NCBI GenBank assembly: GCA_044234625.1
Contig: JBIIIP010000001.1
Span: 1 to 64,000, forward strand
DNA length: 64,000 bases
DNA from: CACORA01 sp044234625
Lineage (GTDB): Bacteria; Planctomycetota; Planctomycetia; Pirellulales; UBA1268
Reading direction: 5' to 3'
Shown: piece after piece, positions 15,039-23,941 of the stretch
How positions within the stretch are numbered: the stretch's first letter is position 1
Layout of the letters: each line of letters begins with the position of its first letter
Notes under the pieces: generated by a model
Databases searched by the model: none
What the model saw: the letters and a program-made list of their open reading frames with translations, nothing else
Told to the model about the DNA's origin: nothing
Made by a program: the position numbers and the translations under genes

Positions 15039-16589
15039 ATGGCCGGAAATCTCATCCTCGTGCTCGGCGACCAACTCGACCGCAAGAGCGCCGCGTTCGA
15101 TGGCTTCGACCGCGGCCGCGACCGAGTGTGGATGGCCGAGGTGGCGGAGGAATCGACGCACGTCTGGACCCACAAGGGCAGGATCACCGTCTTCCTCGCG
15201 GCGATGCGCCACTTTCGCGATTGTCTGGAGATGGAGCGAATCAACGTCGATTACACCGAGCTCGCGGCGAAGCCTGTCGCTAAGGAGCCGCCATCGCTCG
15301 CCGCCGCCCTGCTCGCCAGCCTTGCGCGGCTGAAGAAGACCGGCCAGGCGCCCGCCCGGCTCGTGATGGCGGAGCCCGGCGAGTGGCGGGTGCAGGAAAC
15401 GCTCCGCGCCGCCGCGAAGAAAGCGGGCATCCCGCTCGAGATCCGCCCCGATCGCCACTTCTTCTCCAGCCGCGAGGATTTCGCCGCCCATGCCCGCGGC
15501 CGCAAGCAGCTGCGGCTCGAATACTTCTATCGTCCGTTGCGCGAGAAATTCGGCGTGCTCATGGACGACGGCGAGCCGGCGGGCGGACAGTGGAATTACG
15601 ACGTCGAGAATCGCGGTGCGTTTCCGCAGGCCGGCCCCGGCACGCTGCCCGCGCCGGTGCGGTTCTCACCCGACAAGACGACCCGCACGGTGATCGATCT
15701 CGTGAACGCCCGGTTTGCCTCCCATCCGGGCCGCCTCGACGATTTCGACTGGCCCGTGACCCCGGCGGATGCCCGCGCGGCCCTCGACGATTTTCTCGCC
15801 CACCGGCTCGCCAATTTCGGCCGCTACCAGGACGCCATGTGGACCGGCGAGCCCTGGCTCTACCACTCGCGGCTCGCCCAGGCGATGAACATGAAGCTCC
15901 TCGACCCGCGCGACGTCGTCGCCGGCGCGGAGAAGGCGTGGCGGAAGGGCAAGGCGCCGTTGGAGGCCACGGAAGGATTCATCCGCCAGGTGATCGGCTG
16001 GCGGGAATACGTCCGCGGCGTCTATTGGCACTTCATGCCGGAATACATCGACCGCAATGCCCTCGGCGCCGACCTTCCGCTGCCGAACTTCTATTGGACC
16101 GCGGCCACCGAGATGAAATGCCTCCAGGATGCGCTGGGGCAGACGCTGCGCTACGGGTACGCCCACCACATCCAACGGCTCATGGTCACCGGCCTCTTCG
16201 CGCTGCTCATGGGGGTGAAGCCGCAGCACGTGCACGAATGGTATCTCGCCGTGTATGTCGATGCGGTCGAGTGGGTCGAGCTGCCGAACACGCTCGGCAT
16301 GAGCCAATTCGCCGACGGCGGCATCATGGCGTCGAAGCCGTATTGCGCCTCAGGCGCCTACATCGACCGCATGAGCAACGCCTGCGCGGGCTGTCGGTTC
16401 AAGCCGAAGCTCGCGAGCGGCCCGGATGCCTGCCCCTTCACCACGCTGTATTGGGACTTCCTCGCCCGGCACGAGAAACTGCTCGCGCGGAACCAGCGGA
16501 TGACGATGCAGCTGAAAAATCTCGGCCGCAAGGAGAAGGACGAACTGCGGTCCATCCGCCGGCAGGCCGACGCCCTCCGCGAAAAGTAA
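15039..16589 (+). CDS. cryptochrome/photolyase-related protein with Fe-S cluster (FeS-BCP, (6-4) photolyase type)
   Basis: A 516-aa flavoprotein of the DPRP/FeS-BCP group, which includes the prokaryotic (6-4) photolyases that repair UV-induced pyrimidine (6-4) photoproducts using FAD and light. The N-terminal alpha/beta domain starts LILVLGDQL; the FAD region includes YFYRPLREKFGVLM, QVIGWREYVRGVYW and HHIQRLMVTGLFALL. Four Cys that would hold the 4Fe-4S cluster are spread over the C-terminal half, three of them in KPYCASG, NACAGC and DACPF. The start is the ATG at 15039, giving MAGNLIL directly at the first strand. Preceding 230 bp show only a small GCCGC/GCGGC hairpin. Confidence 0.92.
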   Translation: MAGNLILVLGDQLDRKSAAFDGFDRGRDRVWMAEVAEESTHVWTHKGRITVFLAAMRHFRDCLEMERINVDYTELAAKPVAKEPPSLAAALLASLARLKKTGQAPARLVMAEPGEWRVQETLRAAAKKAGIPLEIRPDRHFFSSREDFAAHARGRKQLRLEYFYRPLREKFGVLMDDGEPAGGQWNYDVENRGAFPQAGPGTLPAPVRFSPDKTTRTVIDLVNARFASHPGRLDDFDWPVTPADARAALDDFLAHRLANFGRYQDAMWTGEPWLYHSRLAQAMNMKLLDPRDVVAGAEKAWRKGKAPLEATEGFIRQVIGWREYVRGVYWHFMPEYIDRNALGADLPLPNFYWTAATEMKCLQDALGQTLRYGYAHHIQRLMVTGLFALLMGVKPQHVHEWYLAVYVDAVEWVELPNTLGMSQFADGGIMASKPYCASGAYIDRMSNACAGCRFKPKLASGPDACPFTTLYWDFLARHEKLLARNQRMTMQLKNLGRKEKDELRSIRRQADALREK

Positions 16590-16628
16590 CACGCTCTCGC
16601 GGCCGCCGCCGCGGGGCGCATGGGCCCG

Positions 16629-17210
16629 CTATTTGGACGGCGGCGTGGGGAGAAGTTCCGGCGGCGGAGCAGGCGTGGGCTCGCCGACGAGCACGCTCTG
16701 GGTGCCGTCGTCGATCGCCGTGGCAGGCGACACCGGCGATGCGGCCGCTTCCTCACGCACCGGCTCGCGAGCCAAGGCCGGGGATTCCGGGAATTGCAGC
16801 CCTGGATCGGCGGGCGGCCGGACGGGCTGCGGCTGGACAGGCATCGGCCGAGCTGCAGGATCGGCCATCGCGTTCACCGACGGCTGGGGCGACACGCCAC
16901 GCGGACCCGCCATCGCGGGCCGCGGTCGCGGGCCGATCCCGCCCGGAGCGACGGGCCCCGTGGTGAATCCTTCCACGGGCACACCAGCCCGGATCGCGCG
17001 GCGCACATCGACAGGCCGCGGCGGCAACTCCGCGGCCGCCTCCATTCGCCGCTCCATCGCCTCCAGCCGCATGATCCGCCGTTCGATGATCCGCTCGGTG
17101 CGCGGATTGGCGCGCGCCTCGCTCACGATGCCCCACGCGCACACGGCGCACACCGCCATGGCCAGGGCTTGCATGACGATCCGCGACAGGTCGATCGGGT
17201 GGGATTTCAT
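16629..17210 (-). CDS. secreted Pro/Ala-rich protein of unknown function
   Basis: A 193-aa protein with a signal peptide (hydrophobic stretch about residues 12-30, ending SEARA), then a short basic helix (NPRTERIIERRIMRLEAMERR) and a long low-complexity Pro/Ala/Val region to the end. The start at 17210 has GAGGAG seven bases upstream. No family is recognised. It converges with the photolyase gene and is divergent from cysD. Confidence 0.65.
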   Translation of the reverse strand: MKSHPIDLSRIVMQALAMAVCAVCAWGIVSEARANPRTERIIERRIMRLEAMERRMEAAAELPPRPVDVRRAIRAGVPVEGFTTGPVAPGGIGPRPRPAMAGPRGVSPQPSVNAMADPAARPMPVQPQPVRPPADPGLQFPESPALAREPVREEAAASPVSPATAIDDGTQSVLVGEPTPAPPPELLPTPPSK

Positions 17211-17381
17211 CGGAGTTCTCCTCGTGCAAACGGCAACTGGAAGGAGCCTCAATATCCGCGTTCGCCGCGGAAAGAACCAGTCGCTGACCGGGCGGCCGCG
17301 GCGCGGCGAATTGCCGCCGCCGGGCTGGATTGCCTAGATTGACGGGATTCCCGCGAAATCCCTCCCCCCGAACGCCCGTCG

Positions 17382-18293
17382 ATGACGTCCTACAACCTCA
17401 CCCACCTCCGCCAGCTCGAAGCCGAGAGCATCCACATCATCCGCGAGGTGGCCGCCGAATTCGAAAACCCGGTGATGCTCTATTCGATCGGCAAGGATTC
17501 GGCCGTCATGGTGCGGCTGGCGGAGAAGGCGTTTTATCCGGCCAAGCCCCCCTTCCCGCTCATGCACATCGACACGACGTGGAAGTTTCGCGAGATGTAC
17601 GCGCTCCGCGACGGATACGTCGCCCAAGAGCTGGGCCTCAAGCTGATCGTGCACGTCAACGAGGAGGGACGGGCCCAGGGCATCAATCCCATCACGCACG
17701 GCAGCAAGGTGCACACCGACATCATGAAAACGCAGGCCCTGCGGCAGGCCCTCGACAAGCATCGGTTCGACGCCGCCTTCGGCGGTGCCCGCCGCGACGA
17801 GGAGAAGAGCCGGGCGAAGGAGCGGGTGTTTTCCTTCCGCGATGAGTTCCACCGCTGGGACCCGAAGAACCAGCGGCCCGAGCTGTGGAACCTCTACAAC
17901 ACGAAAGTGCGGAAGGGGGAGAGCATCCGCGTGTTTCCCCTCTCCAATTGGACGGAGCTCGACGTCTGGCAATACATCCACCTGGAGCGGATCCCGATCG
18001 TGCCCCTGTACTTCGCGGCCGAGCGGCCGATCGTGCGGCGGGACGGCGTGATGATCATGGTGGACGACGACCGGCTGCCGCTGCATCCGGGCGAGAAGCC
18101 GGAAATCCGCCGCGTGCGGTTCCGCACGCTCGGCTGCTACCCCCTCTCGGGCGCCGTCGATTCGACCGCCACCACGCTGCCGGAAATCATCCAGGAAATG
18201 CTCCTCACCACATTTTCCGAGCGGCAGGGCCGCCTCATCGATTCCGACGAGGCCGGATCCATGGAGAAGAAGAAGAAGGAAGGATATTTCTGA
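17382..18293 (+). CDS. cysD: sulfate adenylyltransferase subunit 2 CysD
   Basis: CysD is the adenylylating subunit of ATP sulfurylase, making APS from sulfate and ATP with CysN. The 303-aa protein has the PP-loop SIGKDSAVM near residue 32, the FGGARRDEEKSRAKERVFSFRD signature in shorter pieces (GGARRDEEKSRAKER), and the C-terminal GCYPLSGAV and SERQGRLIDSD of CysD. It is the first gene of cysD-cysNC-moaB-doxX on the plus strand. Confidence 0.97.
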   Translation: MTSYNLTHLRQLEAESIHIIREVAAEFENPVMLYSIGKDSAVMVRLAEKAFYPAKPPFPLMHIDTTWKFREMYALRDGYVAQELGLKLIVHVNEEGRAQGINPITHGSKVHTDIMKTQALRQALDKHRFDAAFGGARRDEEKSRAKERVFSFRDEFHRWDPKNQRPELWNLYNTKVRKGESIRVFPLSNWTELDVWQYIHLERIPIVPLYFAAERPIVRRDGVMIMVDDDRLPLHPGEKPEIRRVRFRTLGCYPLSGAVDSTATTLPEIIQEMLLTTFSERQGRLIDSDEAGSMEKKKKEGYF

Positions 18294-18309
18294 CGGGCTG
18301 GAGCCCGTC
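18292..18309 (+). promoter_or_regulatory. intercistronic hairpin between cysD and cysNC
   Basis: A perfect 8-bp stem, GACGGGCT with AGCCCGTC and a GG loop, begins in the cysD stop codon and ends eight bases before the cysNC ATG. There is no T-tract. It may affect cysNC translation or protect the cysD mRNA end. Confidence 0.5.
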
Positions 18310-18317
18310 GCATTTCT

Positions 18318-20258
18318 ATGTCACACCAATCAGCCCTCATCGCCTCCGACATCGACGCCTACCTCGCGCAGCACGAGCGCAAGGAGCTCCTGCGGTTCAT
18401 CACCTGCGGCAGCGTGGACGACGGCAAGAGCACCCTCATCGGCCGGCTGTTCTACGAGTCGAAGATGATCTACGAGGATCAGCTGGCCGCGATCCGCAAG
18501 GATACGTCGCGGTATGGCACGACGGGCGAAGAGGTCGATCTGGCGCTGTTCACCGACGGCCTCGAAGACGAGCGGCAGCAGGGGATCACGATCGACGTCG
18601 CCTACCGCTACTTCTCCACCGACAAGCGGAAGTTCATCATCGCCGACACGCCGGGCCATGAGCAGTACACGCGCAACATGGCCACGGGAGCCTCGACGGC
18701 CGACCTGGCGATCATCCTCATCGACGCCCGCCACGGCGTGCTGCCGCAGACGAAGCGGCATTCGTTCATCGTGTCGCTTTTGGGCATCAAGCACATCGTC
18801 GTGGCCATCAACAAGATGGACATCGTGGGCTACGACCAGGCCGTGTTCGAGCGGATCAAGGCCGACTACGTCGACTTCGCCTCCCGCCTGGAGCTGCCGG
18901 ACGTGCACTTCATGCCGATCTCGGCGCTGAAGGGAGACAACGTCGTCGCCCTGAGCCCGAACATGCCCTGGTACACAGGCGCGCCGCTGATGCCCCTCTT
19001 GGAAACGGTCTACATCGGCTCCGACCGCAACATGGAGGATTTCCGGTTTCCCGTGCAGCTCGTGCTGCGGCCGAACCTGGATTTCCGGGGTTTTGCCGGC
19101 ACGGTCGCGTCCGGCATCATCCGCCGGGGCGACGAGGTGATGTCGCTCCCCTCGCGGAAGAGAAGCCGCGTGAAATCGATCACCACGTTCGACGGCGAAT
19201 TGGCGGAGGCCTTCGCGCCGCAATCGGTCACGCTCACGCTCGAGGACGAGATCGATTCCAGCCGCGGCGACATGCTCGTGCGGCCGGGCAACGTGCCCAA
19301 GGTCGACCACCGCTTCGACGCCATGGTGGTGTGGATGAGCGACGAGCCGCTCGTTCCCGGGAAACAGTATCTCTTCAAGCAGACGAGCAAGGTCGTGCCC
19401 GGCGCGGTGGGCACGCTGCGCTACCGCGTCGACATCAACACGCTCCACCGCCAGCCGGCCCCCACGCTCGCGCTCAACGAGATCGGCCGCTGCGCGATCA
19501 CGCTCACCAGCCCGATCGCCTACGACGCCTACCGCCGCAACCGCGCCACCGGCGCGTTCATCATGATCGACCGCGTGAGCAACGCCACGGTCGGCGCCGG
19601 CATGATCCTCGACCGCGAGCCCGAGGATGGCCGCAAGGACCACTGGGAAGACGAGCCGGCCGCCGAGCACCTGCACGTCTCCGGCAGCGGTGTCACCGCC
19701 CCGGAACGGGAGGCGAGGTTCGGCCAGAAGCCGGCCACCGTGCTGCTCACCGGGCTCACCGGCTCTGGCAAGTCGACGATCGCCCGGCTCGTGGAGCGCA
19801 AGCTCTTCGACATGGGCCACGCGGTGGCCGTGCTCGACGGGGAGACGCTGCGGCTGGGCATCAGCCGCGACCTGGGATTCTCGGCCGACGAGCGGAGCGA
19901 AAACCTCCGCCGCGGCGCCGAGGTGGCCAAGCTCTTCAACGACGCGGGCATCCTTTGCCTGGCGGCCTTCCTCGCCCCCGACGAGGCGGTGCGGCAGAAG
20001 GCGGCCGACCGTGTGGGCCGGGAGCGGTTTCTTGTCGTGCATCTCTCCGCGCCGGTCGACGTCTGCCGGCAGCGCGACACCGACGGCCACTACGCGCTGG
20101 CCGATTCCGGTGAGATCGCCAGCTTCCCCGGCGTTTCCGCCCCCTACGAGCCCCCGCCCAGCCCTGACCTCGTGATCCCCACCCACGATTTGCCGGTGGG
20201 AAAGTGCGTTGACGCCGTGATCGCGCTGCTCGAGCAGCGCGGCATCCTCTCCTCATGA
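18318..20258 (+). CDS. cysNC: bifunctional sulfate adenylyltransferase subunit 1 / adenylylsulfate kinase CysNC
   Basis: A 646-aa fusion. The N-terminal GTPase (CysN) couples GTP hydrolysis to APS synthesis by CysD: G1 GSVDDGKS, G3 DTPGHE, G4 NKMD are all present. The C-terminal APS kinase (CysC), which makes PAPS, begins near residue 470 with the P-loop GLTGSGKST (about 478) and continues with LDGETLRLGISRDLGFS. Both activities seem intact. PAPS made here could supply the sulfotransferase at 41,990. It overlaps moaB by four bases (ATGA). Confidence 0.97.
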   Translation: MSHQSALIASDIDAYLAQHERKELLRFITCGSVDDGKSTLIGRLFYESKMIYEDQLAAIRKDTSRYGTTGEEVDLALFTDGLEDERQQGITIDVAYRYFSTDKRKFIIADTPGHEQYTRNMATGASTADLAIILIDARHGVLPQTKRHSFIVSLLGIKHIVVAINKMDIVGYDQAVFERIKADYVDFASRLELPDVHFMPISALKGDNVVALSPNMPWYTGAPLMPLLETVYIGSDRNMEDFRFPVQLVLRPNLDFRGFAGTVASGIIRRGDEVMSLPSRKRSRVKSITTFDGELAEAFAPQSVTLTLEDEIDSSRGDMLVRPGNVPKVDHRFDAMVVWMSDEPLVPGKQYLFKQTSKVVPGAVGTLRYRVDINTLHRQPAPTLALNEIGRCAITLTSPIAYDAYRRNRATGAFIMIDRVSNATVGAGMILDREPEDGRKDHWEDEPAAEHLHVSGSGVTAPEREARFGQKPATVLLTGLTGSGKSTIARLVERKLFDMGHAVAVLDGETLRLGISRDLGFSADERSENLRRGAEVAKLFNDAGILCLAAFLAPDEAVRQKAADRVGRERFLVVHLSAPVDVCRQRDTDGHYALADSGEIASFPGVSAPYEPPPSPDLVIPTHDLPVGKCVDAVIALLEQRGILSS

Positions 20259-20794
20259 CGGCCCTCATCGGCATCCTCACCGTTTCCGACCGGGCCAGCC
20301 GGGGCGAGTATGCCGACGAGGGCGGCCCCGCGATCCGGGCCTATCTCGCGGAGGTGCTCGCCTCACCGTGGGAGCCGCGGGAGCGGATCGTGCCCGACGA
20401 CATGGCGGCGATCGCCACGGCGATCCGCGGGCTGGCCGACGAGGGCTGCTGCCTCATCGTCACGACAGGCGGCACGGGGCCAGCCCCCCGCGACGTCACG
20501 CCGGAGGCCACGGAGCAGGTGTGCACGAAGCTGCTGCCGGGCTTCGGAGAACGGATGCGGCAGGTGTCGCTGCAACATGTGCCCACGGCGATCCTTTCCC
20601 GGCAGACCGCGGGCGTGTGCGGCACTGCCCTCGTCGTCAATCTGCCGGGCAGGCCGAAGAGCATCCGCGAGTGCCTCGACGCCGTGTTTCCCGCGATTCC
20701 CTACTGCATCGACTTGATCCACACCGGGAATCCGCGGCCGCCACGGCTGGAGACCGACGCAACTCGACTCGTCGCGTTCCGCCCGGCCCGGTAG
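20255..20794 (+). CDS. molybdopterin adenylyltransferase MogA/MoaB family
   Basis: A 179-aa protein of the MoaB/Mog family that activates molybdopterin by adenylylation before metal insertion. Diagnostic motif TTGGTGPAPRDVTPEAT is present in the middle, and the C-terminal half has NLPGRPKSIRECLDAVFPAIPYC, seen in the Mog branch as PGRPKSIRE. The ATG at 20255 overlaps the cysNC stop, so it is translated from the same mRNA. The gene symbol mog or moaB cannot be settled from sequence alone. Confidence 0.9.
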   Translation: MTALIGILTVSDRASRGEYADEGGPAIRAYLAEVLASPWEPRERIVPDDMAAIATAIRGLADEGCCLIVTTGGTGPAPRDVTPEATEQVCTKLLPGFGERMRQVSLQHVPTAILSRQTAGVCGTALVVNLPGRPKSIRECLDAVFPAIPYCIDLIHTGNPRPPRLETDATRLVAFRPAR

Positions 20795-20832
20795 GATGCT
20801 CGCCGTTTCTTTCTTCTGGAGGTGATTCAGCC

Positions 20833-21261
20833 ATGTGGTTCATTCAAGGCCTGCTCGCGTTTCTCGGCCGCGCGATGATCGTGACGATCTTCCTGATGAG
20901 CGCCGTGGGCAACAAGATTCCGAAGTTCAACGACGTGGCCGGCTACATGGCGGCGGAGGGCGTGCCGCAGCCGAAGATTCTCCTCGCCGGCGCGATCGCC
21001 TTCCTCATCCTCGGCGGACTCTCCGTGCTGCTCGGCTACAAGGCCCGGTTCGGCGCACTCTTGCTGCTCGTCTTCCTGGCCGCCGCGACTTACTACTTCC
21101 ACGACTTCTGGAAGGCGCCGGCCGAAAAGCAGCAGGCCGAGATGATCAACTTCATGAAGAATCTCTCACTGATGGGCACGATGGTGTTTTTGATCGCCAA
21201 CGGCCCCGGCCCGGGCAGCCTCGACGGCCGCGTGAAGCCCATCTCCATGGACGAAGAGTAG
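20833..21261 (+). CDS. DoxX-family membrane protein
   Basis: A 142-aa integral membrane protein with four helices (about 3-22, 45-64, 68-88 and 113-130). The GRAMIVTIFLMSAVGNKI opening and the MAAEGVPQP segment are typical of DoxX-like proteins. The family has roles suggested in redox homeostasis but no fixed activity. A very strong ribosome site (GGAGGTGA) sits before the ATG at 20833. It is the last gene of the cys unit before a repeat-rich gap. Confidence 0.87.
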   Translation: MWFIQGLLAFLGRAMIVTIFLMSAVGNKIPKFNDVAGYMAAEGVPQPKILLAGAIAFLILGGLSVLLGYKARFGALLLLVFLAAATYYFHDFWKAPAEKQQAEMINFMKNLSLMGTMVFLIANGPGPGSLDGRVKPISMDEE

Positions 21262-21269
21262 TCGCGAAA

Positions 21270-21384
21270 GTGGCATAGACCCGCGGTCTGTGACGCCCCA
21301 ACGTGGCATAGACCTCCGGTCTGTGACTAAAAAGTTCGACAGACCGGAGGTCTGTCGCCACGTGAGGAGAGATCTGTCGCCACG
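21270..21384. repeat. palindromic repeat cluster (REP-like), four copies
   Basis: Two direct copies of a unit beginning GTGGCATAGACC (21270-21294 and 21303-21327) are followed by an inverted copy (21337-21362) whose core CGACAGACC-GGA-GGTCTGTCG is a perfect hairpin, and a partial fourth copy (21366-21384). Each unit has a GACC/GGTC palindrome at its centre. The cluster follows the doxX stop, as REP-type elements do. Confidence 0.75.
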
Positions 21385-21391
21385 TGGGGTT

Positions 21392-21531
21392 GCGCGGGGC
21401 TGTCCACGCCCCGTGAGCCGGGCTATGGGAGCGAGCGCAGCCAGGATGGCGAAGCGCAGCGGACATGCAGAGAGCAGATGCCTGGAGGGCATCTGCGAGC
21501 GTCCGACGATGGGGCGTGGGCAGCCCCGCGC
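21392..21531. repeat. 140-bp inverted-repeat element between doxX and hemB
   Basis: Terminal inverted repeats of 21 bp with one mismatch (21392-21412 and 21511-21531, core GGGGCTG-YC-CACGCCCC) bracket about 100 bp. Inside lies a second perfect hairpin, GCAGATGCC (21474-21482) with GGCATCTGC (21488-21496). No ORF is present. The shape is that of a small non-autonomous (MITE-like) or structured intergenic element. No target-site duplication is obvious. Confidence 0.6.
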
Positions 21532-21550
21532 CGGATGGAGCGCATTCGGG

Positions 21551-22546
21551 TCACGCCAGGTCGCGGGCGATGGCTGGGGCGAAGTAGGTGAGGATCGCGT
21601 CGGCCCCTGCCCGCTTGATCACCAGCAGGCTCTCCAGGGCCGCCTTTCGCCCGTCGATCCAGCCGTTGGCCGCCGCCGCCTGGATCATGGCGTATTCGCC
21701 GCTCACCTGGTAGGCGAACGTCGGCATGCCGAACGCCTGCTTCACACGGTGAATGACATCGAGGGCGGTGAGGGCCGGCTTCACCATCACCATGTCGGCC
21801 CCCTCGGCGACGTCGAGGGCCACCTCGCGCAGGGCCTCGGCAGTGTTGGCCGGGTCCATCTGGTAGGTCTTCTTGTCGGCGGTGCCGAGCGACGCCGCGC
21901 TGCCCAGAGCGTCGCGGAACGGGCCGTAGAAGGCCGACGCATACTTGGCCGCATAGGAGAGGATGCAGACGTCCTGCCGACCCGCCGCGTCGAGCCCCGC
22001 GCGGATCGCGCCCACGCGGCCATCCATCATGTCGGACGGGGCCACGACGTGGCAGCCGGCGTCGGCCAACGCCAGGGCCTGCCTGCAGAGCACGGCCACG
22101 GTCTCATCGTTCAGAACCCTGCCATCCTCCACGAGGCCGTCATGGCCGTGGGGCGTGTAGGGATCGAGCGCGACGTCGCAGATGATGCCCACCGCATCCC
22201 CCAGCCTGGCGCGGACCGCGCGGACCGCGCGGCACACGAGGCTGTCGGCCGCGAAGGCCTCGCGGGCGTCGGCGGATTTGTGTGCGGCCTCGACGACGGG
22301 AAACAGGGCGATGGCCGGAATCCCCAGTTGCCGGGCGTCGTCGGCAGCCTTCACGATTCCGTCGATCGACAGCCGCTCCACGCCCGGCATGCTCGCCACG
22401 GGCTGGCTGGCCCCATGCTCGTGCACGAAGAGCGGCCAGATCAGGTCGGCCGGTGAGAGGGCAGTTTCGGCGACGGTCCGGCGCAGCCACTCGTGCTGGC
22501 GGGTGCGGCGGAGGCGGGTGTGGGGATACGCACCGGGGGCGTGCAT
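21551..22546 (-). CDS. hemB: delta-aminolevulinic acid dehydratase HemB
   Basis: HemB (porphobilinogen synthase) joins two aminolevulinate molecules in haem synthesis. The 331-aa protein has the Schiff-base lysines in SYAAKYASAFYGPF and VMVKPALTALD and the SGEYAMI segment. In the metal site the zinc-type cysteines are replaced (CDVALDPYTPHGHDG), which fits the Mg-dependent class. The start at 22546 lies 5 nt after the queD stop, so the two are co-translated neighbours. Confidence 0.97.
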   Translation of the reverse strand: MHAPGAYPHTRLRRTRQHEWLRRTVAETALSPADLIWPLFVHEHGASQPVASMPGVERLSIDGIVKAADDARQLGIPAIALFPVVEAAHKSADAREAFAADSLVCRAVRAVRARLGDAVGIICDVALDPYTPHGHDGLVEDGRVLNDETVAVLCRQALALADAGCHVVAPSDMMDGRVGAIRAGLDAAGRQDVCILSYAAKYASAFYGPFRDALGSAASLGTADKKTYQMDPANTAEALREVALDVAEGADMVMVKPALTALDVIHRVKQAFGMPTFAYQVSGEYAMIQAAAANGWIDGRKAALESLLVIKRAGADAILTYFAPAIARDLA

Positions 22547-22551
22547 GGGGC

Positions 22552-23064
22552 TCACCGATGGTCCACGAGCACGGCCGACTCCACCGCGAACGGGCCGTCG
22601 ACGCCCTCCCCGACCCGCGTTGCCACGGCGCAGGATTCGTCGGTCTCCCACACGCACACCTTCCGGGCCACCACGCCCAGATCGCCGAGCACGCCGGGCG
22701 CGACGACCTCGAGCAGATACCGGGCCATGTTCTCGGCGGTGGGGTTCCAGGGCATCACGAAGTATTTCGTCGGCTCGACCATGCGGATGGCCGCCAGGGC
22801 ATTGGCGTCTTCCTCGTAGACGAGAAACGCGTGGTCCCAGTTGGCGTCGAGCCAGCCGAGCATCCGCTGCTTGATCTGTGAGAAGTCGACGATCCGGCCG
22901 ACTGCGTCCACTTCCGCGCCGCCGTTGACGCCGACCACTTCGATGTCGACGCGGTAGTTGTGGCCGTGAAAAAATGCGCACTTGCTCTCGTGCCGGTAGA
23001 GCCTGTGCCCCGCGCAGAACTTCAGCTGGCGAACGAGGGAGAGCTGGGTGGCGGGCTCGTGCAT
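22552..23064 (-). CDS. queD: 6-carboxy-5,6,7,8-tetrahydropterin synthase / PTPS family (QueD-like)
   Basis: A 170-aa T-fold enzyme. Zinc-binding His are in CAGHRL and FHGHNY, and the catalytic Cys directly before (KCAFFHGH) fits the C-xx-x-HGH pattern of QueD, which makes the 7-deazaguanine precursor for queuosine. The C-terminal Glu of VWETDES is present. A 6-pyruvoyltetrahydropterin synthase cannot be fully excluded. It lies between the TatD-like gene and hemB on the same strand with gaps under 10 nt. Confidence 0.88.
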   Translation of the reverse strand: MHEPATQLSLVRQLKFCAGHRLYRHESKCAFFHGHNYRVDIEVVGVNGGAEVDAVGRIVDFSQIKQRMLGWLDANWDHAFLVYEEDANALAAIRMVEPTKYFVMPWNPTAENMARYLLEVVAPGVLGDLGVVARKVCVWETDESCAVATRVGEGVDGPFAVESAVLVDHR

Positions 23065-23072
23065 GGCGTGGG

Positions 23073-23918
23073 TCAGACGGCGGCGGCCGACTCCCGGGCG
23101 ACCGATTCCACGCGGATCGGCCGGATGTCGAACTTGGGATTCTGGCCGAGGAACCGGCAGGGGTTGTTGTGGAACACCTCGATCGCCTCCTGCAGCGAGT
23201 GGCCGCGGCGGCGGAATTCGAGGATGCATTCCTGGAGTGTGAACGGGTCGCTCGGCCCCCAGTCGGCCGACGAGTTCACGAGGATCCGCTCATGGCCGTA
23301 TTTCTCCAGCATGTCGACGGCCCGCTTCGGCGAGCACTTCGTGATCGGATAGAGCGTGAAGCCCACCCAGTAGCCGGCGTCGAGGCAGGGCTTGATCGTC
23401 TGCTCCTCGACATGGTCGATCCAGATCCGCGCGGGATCGACGTCCATGCCGGCCAGCACCTCCAACACCCGCTTCGTGCCATGGGCCTTGTCGGCCAAGT
23501 GCGGTGTGTGGATGAGGACGAGCTGCCCGTGCTTCATCGCCATGTCGACGTGGGCCTCGAGCGACTCGCATTCGTTCCTCGTCGACTTGTGGAGCCCGGT
23601 CTCACCCACGCCCAGCACCGTCGGCTTGGCGAAGAATTCGGGGAAGTGCGCCAGCACCTCGCGGGTGAGCGTGGGGTTCTCGGCCTCCTTGGGATTCACG
23701 GCCACCCAGCAAAAGTGGCGGATGCCGTACTGCGCGGCCCGCGTCGGCTCGAATTCACTGATCTGGCGGAAGTAGTCGAGAAACGTTTGGGGATAGAGCC
23801 TGTCGAAGCCGGCCCAGAAAGCCGGCTCGGCCACGGCCACGACGCCGCTCATCGCCATGCGCTCGTAGTCCTGCGCAGTGCGGGCGATGGCGTGGTAATG
23901 AGGCTGGATGATCTGCAT
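23073..23918 (-). CDS. TatD-like metal-dependent hydrolase (amidohydrolase superfamily)
   Basis: A 281-aa TIM-barrel hydrolase. Metal-binding pattern: N-terminal HYHA (QPHYHAIA), Glu in GVGETGLH, His in VLIHTPH and IDHVEE, and Asp in NSSADWGPSD. It resembles the TatD-like members found in ebo-type clusters (EboB) more than the DNase TatD, but none of the other ebo genes is here. Substrate unknown. It is co-directional with the small 80-aa gene upstream and queD downstream. Confidence 0.8.
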   Translation of the reverse strand: MQIIQPHYHAIARTAQDYERMAMSGVVAVAEPAFWAGFDRLYPQTFLDYFRQISEFEPTRAAQYGIRHFCWVAVNPKEAENPTLTREVLAHFPEFFAKPTVLGVGETGLHKSTRNECESLEAHVDMAMKHGQLVLIHTPHLADKAHGTKRVLEVLAGMDVDPARIWIDHVEEQTIKPCLDAGYWVGFTLYPITKCSPKRAVDMLEKYGHERILVNSSADWGPSDPFTLQECILEFRRRGHSLQEAIEVFHNNPCRFLGQNPKFDIRPIRVESVARESAAAV

Positions 23919-23941
23919 AAGTGCGTCTCCGCTGCGGAAGC

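Noticed and set aside
18330..20186. Long antisense frame across cysNC
   Set aside because: No domain, biased composition and complete overlap with a clearly conserved gene; explained by GC-rich codon positions.
23073..23918. A full ebo cluster
   Set aside because: The TatD-like gene resembles EboB, but no UbiA-type, dehydroquinate synthase-like or phosphodiesterase ebo genes are adjacent.
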